A stretch of 64,000 nt of DNA from Dryas octopetala. Its lineage: Eukaryota; Streptophyta; Magnoliopsida; Rosales; Rosaceae. Made by a program: the position numbers and the translations under genes. The notes below the pieces were generated by a model, which saw nothing but the letters and a program-made list of their open reading frames with translations, ran no database searches and had not been told where the DNA came from. Location: contig OY992836.1 of assembly GCA_963921425.1 (NCBI GenBank), positions 2,495,825 to 2,559,824 on the forward strand, written 5' to 3'. This document shows positions 47,794-59,619 of this stretch, in pieces (the stretch's first letter is position 1; every line of letters starts with the position of its first letter).

Positions 47794-50700
47794 ATGGAAG
47801 GATCAAATTCGAAGATCACCCCCCTTTCACGTGCAGAAGGCCAAAAGGTGTTGAGTGCGTACAAGGGCAGGCCGAGACTCAATTGGACACCGTTAAGGAT
47901 GAGGTCAACTCTTGTGTCGCCGAGAGGGAGTGAATCTGAAGAAGCATACGAAGAAGAGAAATCAGAAGAGGAAGTCGAGGAGACCTTGCAACCGAATGCC
48001 TCTCAAATGAGAGTACCTTTGACTGATTATTCGTCTCCAACGCTTCTAGCTCAACCTACGTGCATTGTTTACTCTCAAGTGGAAGCTGATTTTGAACTTT
48101 CAAGTGGGACAATCAAACTTCTTCCATCATTTCATGGGTTAGAAGGAGAGGATCCCTACGTGCATATCAAGGAATTTCATGCGATATGCGAGATTGGCAA
48201 GCTGAGGGGGTTGAGCGATGATCAAAGGAAGTTAAGGTTATTTCCATTCTCTCTTAAAGATAAAGCTAAACAGTGGTTGTTTTCCTTGCAGGTCGCTTCA
48301 ATTAAAACATGGGAGGAACTGGCATCTAAGTTTCTTCTGAGGTTCTATCCAGTTAGCAAGACTATCATTATGAGGAAAGATCTTAGGGTTTACACAATCA
48401 GAGGACGAAGTGTTTCATGAGAGTTGGGAAAGGTATCAAGAGCTTCTGACTTCGTGTCCGCACCATAATCTTGCCCCGTGGATGCAGATTGAGTATTTTT
48501 ATGAGGGTCTGTTGGATCAAGATCGTAATATGGTGGATATGACATGTGGAGGAGCACTGAAAAAGAAGACTTTTGAGGAAGCATGGACACTCTTTGACAC
48601 ATTGGCATTGAGTTCACAGCAGTGGAATAGACGGAAAAGAGTGGAAAAGAAATCAGCTATGGAAGCTGAGATATCTGAGCTTAAGCAGATGATGCAGGTG
48701 CTGATGGCAAATCAAGGAGCTAGGCCATCACATGGAGAGTCATGTTTCGAGGTTGAAAGAGTTCAAGCTAGACCGAGTGTACAGTCCCCTGTTGAGCAGC
48801 GAAGTACTTATTTGGAGGACATGATGGCTGCATTAGCCCAGAGTACAACTTCGATGTCTAATGATACTAAGACGTTTATGAATAAGACTGAGGAGCAGTT
48901 GAGTGTCACAGCTAAAGCTATCTCGAATTTGGAAGCCCAATTGGAACAAGTGACTTTGACCTTGGACAAAGTGGTAAAGGGTGCACCAATTCAGGATAGG
49001 GCAGAAGCGATCACTACTTTGAGAAGTGGGAAAGTGATTGACAACAAAGTGGGCACTACTCAAGATGATAATTCAGGAAATGAGGATGAAGTTGAGATTT
49101 TAGAGCCCGAACAAATGGAAAAGTACAAGAGGGATAAAGTTAAGGTTAAGGATGAGGAAGAGGAGGAAAGAAAGAAACAAGAAAAGCACATTGCTACACG
49201 TGCTAGCAAGAAGGCCGTGACTACCTCCTCTATCCCAAGAGCTCCTTTGCCTTTCCCTCAACGTCAATGGAAGCAGAATAAGGATGAGCAAGCCAAGGAA
49301 ATTTTGGAGATGTTTAAGAAAGTGGAAATCAACATTCCTTTGCTTGATGCTATTCAGCAGATTCCTAAGTATGCCAAGTTCTTGAAGGAATTGTGCACAC
49401 ACAAGAGGAAATTCAAAGAACATGAGCAGGTGTGTCTAAGTGAAGAAGTCAGTGCTGTTTTGCAAAGAAAGTTGCCGCCTAAGTTGAAGGACCCTGGCAG
49501 TTTTACGATTCCATGTTTGGTAGGGAATCATAAGTTTGAGAAGGCATTGTTGGATCTGGGAGCGAGTATTAATTTGATGCCGTATTCAGTTTTTGCACAG
49601 TTGGGCATAGGAGACCTTAAACCTACTAGTGTTACTCTTCAATTGGCAGATCGTTCAGTAAAGGTTCCGAAAGGTGTGGTTGAAGACGTGCTGGTTCGGG
49701 TTGCAGATTTGATCATGCCCGCTGATTTTATCATTCTTGAAATGGAGGATACCCCAATTAGAGGGAATGAGCTACCGATCATATTGGGAAGACCGTTCAT
49801 GGCCACGGCGAACACCAAGATTGATGTGAGTAATGGGAAGTTGACAATGTCTGTTCTTGGTGAAACAGTTGAGTTTGATGTTTTTGGTGCAATGAGGTAT
49901 CCAAAGGAGGAGGATGATTGCTTTCGATTGATAGTTTGGACCCATTGGTTGAGGAAGTGGGCGAAACTAATCTTGCAGAAGATACATTGGAGGTTGCTTT
50001 GGGAGCACTCGAGTCTAGTGAGTTGGAAGAAAACGTGGAAACAACTCCTACACGTTTGGAGGGCAACCGACCTCTCAGGAATAAGTGGTTCAACCAGTTT
50101 GAAATGCTAGTGCCTACTAATCAAAAGACGCTTCCCTCTACTGAGCAAGCACCTAAGTTGGAGCTGAAACCGTTACCAGAGCGTTTGAAATATGCATTTT
50201 TGGGAGAGAATGAGACCTTGCCTGTGATTATTGCAGCTAATTTGAGTGTAAGCGAGGAAGAAAGACTCTTGAGAATTCTGAAGGAAAATCGGTTAGCATT
50301 GGGATGGACCATAGCCGATATCAAGGGGATCTCACCCACAGTGTGTATGCACAGAATTTTACTTGAGGAGGAATCCAAGCCTACTCGTGATGCCCAAAGA
50401 AGACTGAATCCAACTCTGAAGGAAGTTGTGCGTAATGAGGTAATCAAATTGTTGGATGTTGGTATTATTTATCCTATTAGTGATTCGAAGTGGGTTAGTC
50501 CTGTTCAAGTGGTGCTGAAGAAAAGTGGTATTACTGTGGTGAAGAATGAGCATAATGAGTTGGTTCCCCAAAGGACGCAAACCGGTTGGCGTGTCTGTAT
50601 TGATTATCGAAAGCTTAACACCGCGACAAGGAAGGATCATTTCCCTTTGCCATTTATCGACCAGATGTTGGAAAGGTTGGCCGGCCATAGTCACTATTGT

Positions 50701-51710
50701 TTTTTGGATGGGTACAGTGGGTACAATCAGATTGCTATTGCGCCCGAGGATCAAGAGAAGACCACGTTCACATGTCCATTTGGTACATTTGCTTATAGGA
50801 GGATGCCATTCGGATTGTGCAATGCGCCCGCAACATTTCAGAGATGCATGATGTCTATTTTCTCGGATATGGTGGAATCATTGAGGTATTTAGGGATGAT
50901 TTTTCTGTTTTTGGTTCGTCTTTTGATGCATGTCTGGATAACTTGTCTTTAGTTCTGAAAAGATGTCAAGAAGCCAATCTAGTGCTTAATTGGGAGAAAT
51001 GTCACTTCATGGTTCAACAAGGGATAGTATTGGGTCATGTGATTTCGAAGGAGGGCATACAAGTTGATAAGGCCAAGATTGATGTGATACAGAGATTGCC
51101 GCCTCCATCGAGTGTTAAGGAAGTAAGAAGTTTCCTAGGCCATGCTGGGTTTTATAGGAGATTCATCAAGGATTTTTCCAAGATCTCCAGGCCTTTGTGC
51201 ACCTTATTGCAAAAAGAGGTGAATTTCGAGTTTAATGAGGATTGCTTCGTTGCATTTAACAAGTTGAAGAAGCTACTCACTTCTGCTCCAATCATTATGC
51301 CACCTGATTGGAACTTGCCGTTTGAGATTATGTGTGATGCAAGTGACTATGCTGTTGGAGCTGTTTTGGGTCAGAGAGTTGATAAGCTGCCACATGTGAT
51401 CTATTATGCAAGCAGGACTCTGAATGATGCACAGTTGAATTATTCTACTACAGAGAAGGAGTTGCTTGCTGTGATCTTTGCTTTGGAGAAATTTAGAAGT
51501 TATTTGATTGGATCTAAGATCATCATCTACACGGATCATGCCGCTCTCAAGTATCTGCTGAATAAGAAAGACGCCAAGCCGAGGTTGATTAGATGGACTC
51601 TGTTGCTACAGGAATTTGATATTGAGATCAAGGATAAGAAAGGTTGTGAGAATGTGGTAGCAGACCATTTGAGTAGACTCGTGAATGAGGAACAGTCTGA
51701 AGAGGACACA
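47794..51710 (+). pseudogene. Athila gag-pol region (Gag, PR, RT, RNase H)
   Basis: Starts MEGSNSKITPLSRAEG at 47794, 116 bp after the PBS. Recognisable domains in order: Gag (LLPSFHGLEGEDPYVH, DKAKQWLFSL), charged linker with KDEEEEERKKQEK, protease (LLDLGASINLMP, ILGRPF), RT ([38 protein letters not shown]), RNase H ([37 protein letters not shown]). The region is broken in about three places and ends near [15 protein letters not shown], where an LTR of another insertion begins, so integrase is absent. Very similar to the minus-strand copy at 35139-40394. A fossil copy. Confidence 0.9.
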
Positions 51711-52143
51711 TGTTGAGTGCTCATTTTACACTATTTTATGATACTAACTCCCTAACTCAGAGTGCAAGAACTCGATATTTTGTGTGTTGTTAGGTTGTTT
51801 TTGTTTTTATAGGATAAAATGAGCAAAGAAGAGAAAAGAAGCCAAAAGGACCATTTTTAGACATTTCCTAATCAAACTAGGAAAACCAGAGAAATCCTGG
51901 TCAAACCAGGAAAGGGGCCGAAATCCTAGTCGAATGAGGATTCCTGGTCACACTAGGAAACATCAAGTTCAGAACCATCATTGCGGAGCCAGAAATGAGA
52001 AATCCTAATTGGAACAGGAAATCCTAGTTGAACTAGGAAACCTAACCCAACTAGGGAAAGGAGTCCTAATGACACTAGGAGACCCCAGGGGCAATATGGT
52101 CATTACGAGAAGTCAAAATGGATAAGGAATCTTTCATTTACAA
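51711..52143 (+). mobile_element. LTR fragment inserted in Athila pol
   Basis: Begins TGTTGAGTGCTC and matches the first 433 bp of the LTR at 44990, with roughly 3% differences by eye, including the palindromes ttcctaatcaaactaggaa and tcctggtcaaaccagga. It starts exactly where pol reads gaggacaca; the minus-strand Athila continues that frame, so this is an insertion in pol, not the element's own 3' LTR. The far end and second target copy are not in the window. Confidence 0.8.
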
Positions 52144-52737
52144 GAACCACTGGGCAGCGAATACAACCACCTCTTTGCCTTGTCCTTAAGCGCAAAAGGG
52201 AACATCCTCAAACGGTACTGATCGGCATTCAGGCCCCTCAATTGTGCGGCTTCACAAACCCCGGAAAACTCCTTCAAGAAATGGATCGGATCCTCCCCAT
52301 TCAGCCCATGGTAACTCGGCAACAAATGAATCTGACCACTCTTGATTTCGAAATCAGTGGCTATGGTGGCATACCGAATGCACGATGGTTGAGTGGGCAG
52401 CGAAGGTGCTGAAAAATGGCTCAGGGGCTGCGGCACTATCTCATTTGCTTCAGCCATGTCGACACTCTCAGTCTCTTCACTACTCGAATCTGATGCACTA
52501 GGTTGCGGGCTGACTTGTGATGCACCTAAAGCTTCGTCCTTGAGCCTCTCCAACCTAGCAACAAGTTCAGGGTTCATAAAACACACCTAATCAAGAGAAA
52601 ACACACAATCAGTAGAAAGAATGCATATAAAGGCATGGCATTTATTAAAAACTAAAAATTAGCAAAAACTGAAATCTAACTAATATAACCTAATTCTAAT
52701 GACTAATTACACCAATTCATTGATATTAGACACCATT
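52144..52737 (-). repeat. Partial second internal copy (Gag start and leader)
   Basis: Repeats 59003-59596: the Gag N-terminal coding part (start MCFMNPELVARL at 52586, LLPSYHGLNGEDPIHF, KDKAKRWLYSLPSG) and the leader with the PBS next to it. It ends at 52144, where + strand LTR sequence adjoins. Incomplete as a gene. Confidence 0.85.
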
Positions 52738-52754
52738 CCCCGGCAACGGCGCCA
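52738..52754 (-). other. Primer-binding site, tRNA-Asp (second copy)
   Basis: Sense tggcgccgttgccgggg, 6 nt inside the LTR 52761-55278. Shows that this LTR also served as a 5' LTR. Confidence 0.88.
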
Positions 52755-52760
52755 AAAACT

Positions 52761-55278
52761 TGTTGATGTGTTTTCTTAGAACAAAATAAACAATTATCTC
52801 ATTCTAAGTTTACTCGCAAGTGCACGAATCGCATCAGTAGCAAAGCGTACAAGCACGAGGTCGATCCCACAGGGAATGGTTAATAAACAACAAATCAATG
52901 CAATTAATCACTAGAATAACTAAATGGGGGGTTTTGAAAGATGGAACACACGCACACATCACCACACACACACACACCTTATTCTATCTTGCAATGTTAA
53001 TTTTCAGTTTCAAATCAGATAAGCATGCAATAACCATCCAAGGCTAATGACAGTTAATTTGAACACAACATATTAAAGTTTGACAGCTAAAAAGGTTTGG
53101 CTAGTTACTTTCTCGCCATTGTTCTCCTAATGCATAAACTAAGAGCTTCTTGGGCCTTCCTTAGCTAGTTAACCTACATGTTCCCTAGTTCAAGCTAGGG
53201 CAGCTGTTACCCATGCAGGAGTCATTAAGTTTTATGAGAACGTCAAACATGCACAACATATAAGCTTTGACTATTTCCTTATAGAGGTCGCCCAACCCCA
53301 CTACCAAGAATAATCCCTTATTCCCTTGTTACTTGTGGTTTAGTGTCTTTGACTATTTCACAGCTAAACCTAACAGATAAACTAGATGCAATTACCCTAA
53401 GGTGGCCAGTCAAAGGATGCAAACAACTAGTGACGGGGGTTTTAATAGATAGTGGAAATTTAATAAGTGCAAACATCAAACTAACAGACCAAGAGACGGA
53501 TAAACGATTTGTTAAAGCATACGAGTCCATTAATCAACCTACGACTAACATGCAAGATAGAATAACTAACCTACATAATTAAATAAAACAAATAAAAGAA
53601 ACAAAACAGCAACAAATAAATGAAATCCCAATTCATGATTGTTAACGGAAATCAGAAACACAAATTAAACAAACTTAGAAGCATAAACTAAATGAAATCA
53701 GAAACGCAAGACACACAAGATTAAACGCATGCACTAATTAAAAATCAGAAACATAAAGCAACTAGAACAACTACACAATTAAATGAGATCACATAAATTA
53801 AATTGCATAAACATAAATAGCTAAATAATTTCAGAACCAAAGCTATAAAGGAATTAAAGAGACAACTAAATAAAACAGCAAACTAATTAAATAAAATCAG
53901 TAACATGATCCAACAATAAGAATAGATACTAGAAGGAAAAGGAAAACAAAAATCAGAGGTGCAACAAATGGGGGCTGCGGCAAGGAGGGAGGAAGAAGGA
54001 GGCACCTAGCACAAGCAATTGGCTCACGGCAAGGTGAGCTTGGGCTTGCGGCAGCAGGTGGTCCTTCCCTCTCACTTGTCACGCCACCCTCTTCCTAAAC
54101 CTCTCTCTGAATTCGGCTCACCTTACAAGAATAAAAGTCTGAAACTAAAACCCTAAAACAACAAAATAAAACTAGGAGGGAGAAAGAAAGTGATTTCGGC
54201 TGGAGGAGGAGAGAAAATAATGTCCTCTAAAAGTCTGAATGAGGGGATTTAAATAGGAGAAGCCTTCCTTGAGAGGCAAGGAAGAGCAAGTTGCGGCTGG
54301 CTAGGGTTTGCTCTCCTAGTGCCTTGCGGCTTCAGCTAGGGCTAGCTGATCAGGCCTTGGCGTGATGGGCTGCTCCCTTTTGGGCTTGAGTGGCTCACGC
54401 CTAGCCTAGCTAGGGTCCCTCCATGGTGTTTGGGCTGGTAGTCTTGGGCTTTGGGCTTGCATGTTGGGCTTCAGTAGCTTGCACAAGATGGGCTAGGGTT
54501 TCACTCCATGGGCTTCCACCTTGGGCTTGTCACCTTGGGCTTGCGCATGGCCCCTTGTCTTGCTAGGGTTTGCATGGCATGCATGCGCATGCATGGGCTA
54601 CCATCTTCCTCCTTGCGTGTGGCTTTTGGGCTGCTAGGGTTTGGGCCCATGCATGTGCATGCATGGCCCACTTGGTTCGGCATCCCTAGGGCCCATGGGC
54701 CCTCCACTTTTGACTTCCCATTTTGCCCCTCATTTCCATTTGAATTCAAATTCATTTCTTCCCTCCATTCATTTCCATGGATTTCCACCACCTTCTGGAA
54801 GCTTCTGGAACCTTGAAAAACATTTCCTGGTGCAACTAGGATTTCTTGAAAATGAGAGATTCCTTATCCATTTCGACTTCTCGTAATGACCATATTGCCC
54901 CTGGGGTCTCCTAGTGTCACTAGGACTCCTTTCCCTAGTTGGGTTAGGTTTCCTAGTTCGACCAGGAATTCCTGTTTGAATCAGGATTTCACATTTCTGG
55001 CTCCGCAATGATGGTTCTGGACTTGATGTTTCCTAGTGTGACTAGGAATCCTCATTTGACTAGGATTTCTGCACTTTTCCTGATTTGACCAGGATTTCAC
55101 TCGTTTTCCTGGTTTGACCAGGAATTGTCCCAAAATGGCTCCATTTGCTTCTTTTTCTCATTTCTGCTTCATTTGACCTGAAAACACAAAAACAATACAA
55201 GAAACACAAAATAGCGAGTTCTAACACTCTAGGTTAAGGAATTAGTATCATAAAGTGATGCAAAATGCACACTCATCA
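52761..55278 (-). repeat. LTR of the TGATG array (left)
   Basis: 2518 bp, TGATGAGTGTGC...ACATCAACA in sense. TATA-like ctatttaaat is at 54247-54256, the telobox/catgcatg pairs lie around 54560-54665, and the palindrome cluster at 54905-55125. Polypurine tract abuts at 55279 and PBS on the other side. Confidence 0.93.
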
Positions 55279-57300
55279 CACCCCCAAACTTAGATTTTGC
55301 TAGTCCTCGAGCAAATAAAGGAAAGAAAAGACTCAAGACTGACTCTAACATCCCAACAACTGAATTCATGCGCACAACCATTAATCACATAAGAAAGCAA
55401 GGCATATAAATGGTATTCTTCAAATTCTAATAACATTTCAAATAACATACCTCGCTCCTCTATTGTCATATAGCCCATCCTTGACACAAATCCAAGTATT
55501 AGACAAACAAAACTAAATCAATACATACATAATAGATTCAACTCCAATCCTCACCATGGCATACTCTCAATGATAAACACTCAAGAAATGGGTTGATATG
55601 TGCACTCAAAAGTATATGTGAGAGGAAATATGTAACAAAAACAATTAGCTCACATATGTACATGAAATAAAGGCACATTTTAGAAAGAAATACAGATCTC
55701 ATGAAAGGAATACAAATGCTTGAAATAGAATCAATAACCATAGGCTCCCTTCTTAAATAGACTCCACATAAGTATAATACACACTCTTGAGATCAGCTAG
55801 GGCTTTAATAGGGTTATAATGAAGGCTTAGGCTAGGATAGGGTATTGAAATGAAACGGAAACACAAAGGCTAATTTTATGGAATTGCAAGCATCACTAGA
55901 ACATTCTGAGGTACACTTTGCTTCTTTGCACTTCATAGCTTACTTTGAACTCTTTTTGCTCATTTTTTTTTTTTTTTGCAACCGTCCCATCTCTTTTCTT
56001 TGATTTCTTTCCTTTTTCTTTTCTTTGGGTACGGCATACATACTTCTCTGACACATTTTTGTATAAGCTATGCATTTTCACTCCTTTTTTACCTCGATCA
56101 ACATATACACAACTTGCAACACCATAAAAAGGGTAAAACGGATGAAAGGGGTGGTACACCCCCAAACTTAGGGTTTGGTATGGGGTAACAAATAAAACGG
56201 CTTTAAAAGGCTCAAAATGGGTAACTAAGGATAAAACATGTAGTGGGTAGACTTTCAGGCTATGGGGTACACAAACAGGGCCTAAATTCATTTCTCAAGA
56301 GTTATGCAAATACGGCATGCTTTGTGTACACAAGAAAAGAGTTCTAGCTCATTGATTCAAGATTATGCATATTCCAAGCAAATGACCAAATGAAAGACAA
56401 TGAGATCAAAACAACGACTTATATGACAATGATAGAATCAGAGTGGCGCGCAACACTCAAGAATTGAAGAACAGGGCTCAAAAGCTCACTTAGGTCATGC
56501 AAGTCTACTCTATTATGCATATAATCATTAGTAATGCTAATCACAACCTAAATTCATATCAACAAGGCCAAATGACATAGAATTGCAAGATATGTTATGG
56601 AACACTATTAGAATGAAAAGAACACCAATTATACACACAATACTAAAACATGCTCATAACAATCATGCACACTCAAATCAATTAGTTGGGGACTCAAAAC
56701 GACCTGAAACACCCAAAATGACTCAAAAACTTTTTGTTTTTAAAACAATGTCGCACACTTCCAAAGAATCACATCCATCACTAAGGTGAATGAGATCTCA
56801 TGAAACGTGCATTTTGATGTGGGCTTTGACACCCTAAGTTTAAAAACAAAAGAAAAAGTTTTTTCCTAACCTAAAAACACCTAAAAACACTAAAAAAAAT
56901 TTTTTTTTTTTCTTTTTCTCTAAAAACGCTCAAAAACACTTAAAACACTCTAAACACTTGTTCTAACCTAAAAACACTAACAAATGACAATTGCCTTTCC
57001 CCCCACACTTAAATGATACATTGCCCTCAATGTATATGAAATAAATGCAAGAATGATCAAATTAAGCGAAACGGGAAATAGCAAACATCCAAAACCAAAT
57101 AAACACACCAAAATGAAAAATTGTCTTATGAAGCGAAATAAAGAAACTGTTTACTTGCGTACGCAAGCGTGGACACTCCAAGGGTAGGCGCGGCCTCCTT
57201 GGTCCTCAATGACTTCTCCTCCATTATTCGAAACAAAAACTTGGGTTGCCTCCCAATAAGCGCTTGTTTTTCTGTTTTCAGCCTGACATTGCCATCTCCT
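55279..57300 (-). other. Non-coding 3' internal region of the TGATG array
   Basis: Same order of signals as 17640-19679: terminal polypurine tract 55279-55291, exact internal copy 56157-56169, sense poly(A) run near 55963-55977, ctaaaaacac low-complexity stretch, hairpin 57016-57035. No coding region is supported. Confidence 0.75.
57016..57035 (-). other. Conserved hairpin after the coding region
   Basis: Arms atacattg/caatgtat with a 4-nt loop, identical to 19395-19414 and 266 bp after the Gag-protease stop in sense. Confidence 0.7.
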
Positions 57301-59445
57301 TTACTTACGTCCTTTCCTCTTTCTCTTGCCATTGCTACTCTCGGCATTCCCTAGGAACGAACTGAGGAAGCTCTCCATCTCGGACTTCTCCTCTCCATAA
57401 AAAGTGACCTCCTCGTTTTCTGGCATCTCGGAAGTGAGCACATACAGCTCTCGCTTGGTGTAGTGCCGAATTGTCATGGCGCTCTCCAATGCTTTGTACT
57501 CCATGTTAGAGGTGCACAAAAATGGTCTTCCAAGAATAATAGAGACATCGCCCGGAATTGTCGGCACATCTAGCACTATGAAATCAGAGGGGATTAGTAA
57601 TTTACGACATTTAACCAAAACATCCACAAGCATACCACAAGCTTTTTGGGCTGAAGAGTTGGCGAAACGAATGTCCACATCAAATGGTTGCAAATCAGCC
57701 TCCTTAAATCCAAGCCTCTCGAACACAACCAGCGGCATGACATTGATAGCTGAACCACTGTCAACTAAGGCATTGGTGATCTTATGCTCCCCTATGCTGC
57801 ATGATATGACCAACGAGCCTGGATCCTTCTTCTTGCTTGGAAAAGATGCAAAGAGATAACCACAAATCTCCCTAGGAACATTGTGACTATGCCCTTGCTC
57901 CTCAACCTTCTTCTCAATAGACTTCAATTCCCTCATGGTTGCTGGAAATTTGGTGATGTCAATGTCCGGAATGAGGGGAATCACACGTGTATCAGCTTCC
58001 TCTTCAATCATTTCTGGATCCTCCTCTTCCTCACTATCACTGATCTCAATCACTTCCTTCACCTCCTTAGTCTTGACCACTCTAACTCTTTTTCTTGCAG
58101 TAGTCGTCAAAATAGCATTTACATGCTCCTCATTCTTCGGGTTGACGATGGGCTGACTTGGCAACTTCCCCTTCTCTCTCTGACCCAAAGTAGTGGCAAT
58201 CTGACCCATTTGACTCTCCAAGTGTGCAATAGCCTTCGAATTGGCTTGCATCTGCTGCTCGGTACGGTTCATGAAGGCATTGGTGCTTTGGGCAAGGGAA
58301 GTGGTGCTTTGAGCAATCTGAGCAATCTTGTCCTCCAAACTAGACCTCTCGGCATTAGGGTGCACATACGGCTTGTTGGTGCTCCCACTAGCTTGCTGTC
58401 CATTGTTGTTGCTCCATCTGAAATTCGGGTTGTTCTTCCATCCAGGGTTGTAAGTGTTGGAATATGGGTCATACGGCACCCTAGGATAGCTCCCAACCTG
58501 GTTCACTTGTTCCACGTCACCCCCTTGTCCTTGCACACTCATCATCTTCTCTTGAGCCAAAGATAACTTCTGCACCATAGTCTTGATTTCCATAATCTGT
58601 CCCTCCATGGTGTTTGGCACATCAGCCACCTCATATAACCCTCTCTTTGGTCCTCCTCTTGCACGATTGGAATCCCATTGTTGAGAACTCAAAGAAAGCG
58701 ACTCAAACAATTCTGTAGCCTCATCCTCCGTTTTGGACATGAATGCACCACCACATGCCGAATCCACCTTGGCTTGGTCTCTCTCCAATAATCCCTGATA
58801 AAAACAGCAAATCACATACCAAGGAGATAAGTTATGGTGTGGGCAGCTAGTAAGTAACTCATTGAATCTGTCCCAAGTCTCATGGAATGGTTCGTCCGCC
58901 TTTTGCACAAATCCAAGGATCTCCTTCCGAATCGAATTAGTCTTGGAAATGGAATAGAACTTGTTCAAAAACTTGCTCGAAAGATCATCCCATGTCGAAA
59001 TGGAACCACTGGGCAGCGAATACAACCACCTCTTTGCCTTGTCCTTAAGCGCAAAAGGGAACATCCTCAAACGGTACTGATCGGCATTCAGGCCCCTCAA
59101 TTGTGCGGCTTCACAAACCCCGGAAAACTCCTTCAAGAAATGGATCGGATCCTCCCCATTCAGCCCATGGTAACTCGGCAACAAATGAATCTGACCACTC
59201 TTGATTTCGAAATCAGTGGCTATGGTGGCATACCGAATGCACGATGGTTGAGTGGGCAGCGAAGGTGCTGAAAAATGGCTCAGGGGCTGCGGCACTATCT
59301 CATTTGCTTCAGCCATGTCGACACTCTCAGTCTCTTCACTACTCGAATCTGATGCACTAGGTTGCGGGCTGACTTGTGATGCACCTAAAGCTTCGTCCTT
59401 GAGCCTCTCCAACCTAGCAACAAGTTCAGGGTTCATAAAACACAC
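57301..59445 (-). CDS. Gag-protease protein of non-autonomous element
   Basis: One open frame of 714 codons, the sole coding region of this young element. Residues ~60-300 form a Gag capsid-type domain (QIHLLPSYHGLNGEDPIHFL, FPFALKDKAKRWLYSLPSG, FHETWDRFNELLTSCPHHNL, LSLSSQQWDSNRARGG). Residues ~310-450 are a glutamine/asparagine-rich linker with repeated SLAQ and QMQ pieces. Then come a basic KRVRVVKTKEV patch and an acidic run. At ~555-640 lies a retropepsin-like domain (NALVDSGSAINVMP, IILGRPF). The tail is basic (GKRKRKGRK). No zinc knuckle was seen. The stop is followed by 2 kb of non-coding sequence and the LTR, with no RT or integrase. The start MCFMNPELVARL lies about 150 bp after the PBS. 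Likely role: particle protein that packages its own RNA, with polymerase supplied by a related element (inference). Confidence 0.88.
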   Translation of the reverse strand: MCFMNPELVARLERLKDEALGASQVSPQPSASDSSSEETESVDMAEANEIVPQPLSHFSAPSLPTQPSCIRYATIATDFEIKSGQIHLLPSYHGLNGEDPIHFLKEFSGVCEAAQLRGLNADQYRLRMFPFALKDKAKRWLYSLPSGSISTWDDLSSKFLNKFYSISKTNSIRKEILGFVQKADEPFHETWDRFNELLTSCPHHNLSPWYVICCFYQGLLERDQAKVDSACGGAFMSKTEDEATELFESLSLSSQQWDSNRARGGPKRGLYEVADVPNTMEGQIMEIKTMVQKLSLAQEKMMSVQGQGGDVEQVNQVGSYPRVPYDPYSNTYNPGWKNNPNFRWSNNNGQQASGSTNKPYVHPNAERSSLEDKIAQIAQSTTSLAQSTNAFMNRTEQQMQANSKAIAHLESQMGQIATTLGQREKGKLPSQPIVNPKNEEHVNAILTTTARKRVRVVKTKEVKEVIEISDSEEEEDPEMIEEEADTRVIPLIPDIDITKFPATMRELKSIEKKVEEQGHSHNVPREICGYLFASFPSKKKDPGSLVISCSIGEHKITNALVDSGSAINVMPLVVFERLGFKEADLQPFDVDIRFANSSAQKACGMLVDVLVKCRKLLIPSDFIVLDVPTIPGDVSIILGRPFLCTSNMEYKALESAMTIRHYTKRELYVLTSEMPENEEVTFYGEEKSEMESFLSSFLGNAESSNGKRKRKGRK

Positions 59446-59596
59446 CTAATCAAGAGAAAACACACAATCAGTAGAAAGAATGCATATAAAGGCATGGCAT
59501 TTATTAAAAACTAAAAATTAGCAAAAACTGAAATCTAACTAATATAACCTAATTCTAATGACTAATTACACCAATTCATTGATATTAGACACCATT

Positions 59597-59613
59597 CCCC
59601 GGCAACGGCGCCA
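59597..59613 (-). other. Primer-binding site, tRNA-Asp
   Basis: Sense tggcgccgttgccgggg, perfect 17-nt match, 6 nt inside the 5' LTR. Confidence 0.9.
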
Positions 59614-59619
59614 AAAACT

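Larger units (their letters stand above)
44990..51710 (+). mobile_element. Athila element on + strand, incomplete
   Basis: Starts with a 2665-bp LTR (44990-47654), then PBS (47661-47677), leader and a gag-pol region (47794-51710). The coding region carries about three breaks. The integrase part is not present on this strand within the window. At 51711 another LTR of the same family begins, and the element's own 3' LTR was not found. Sequence is close to the minus-strand Athila, but the LTR is a different, mosaic type. Confidence 0.87.
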
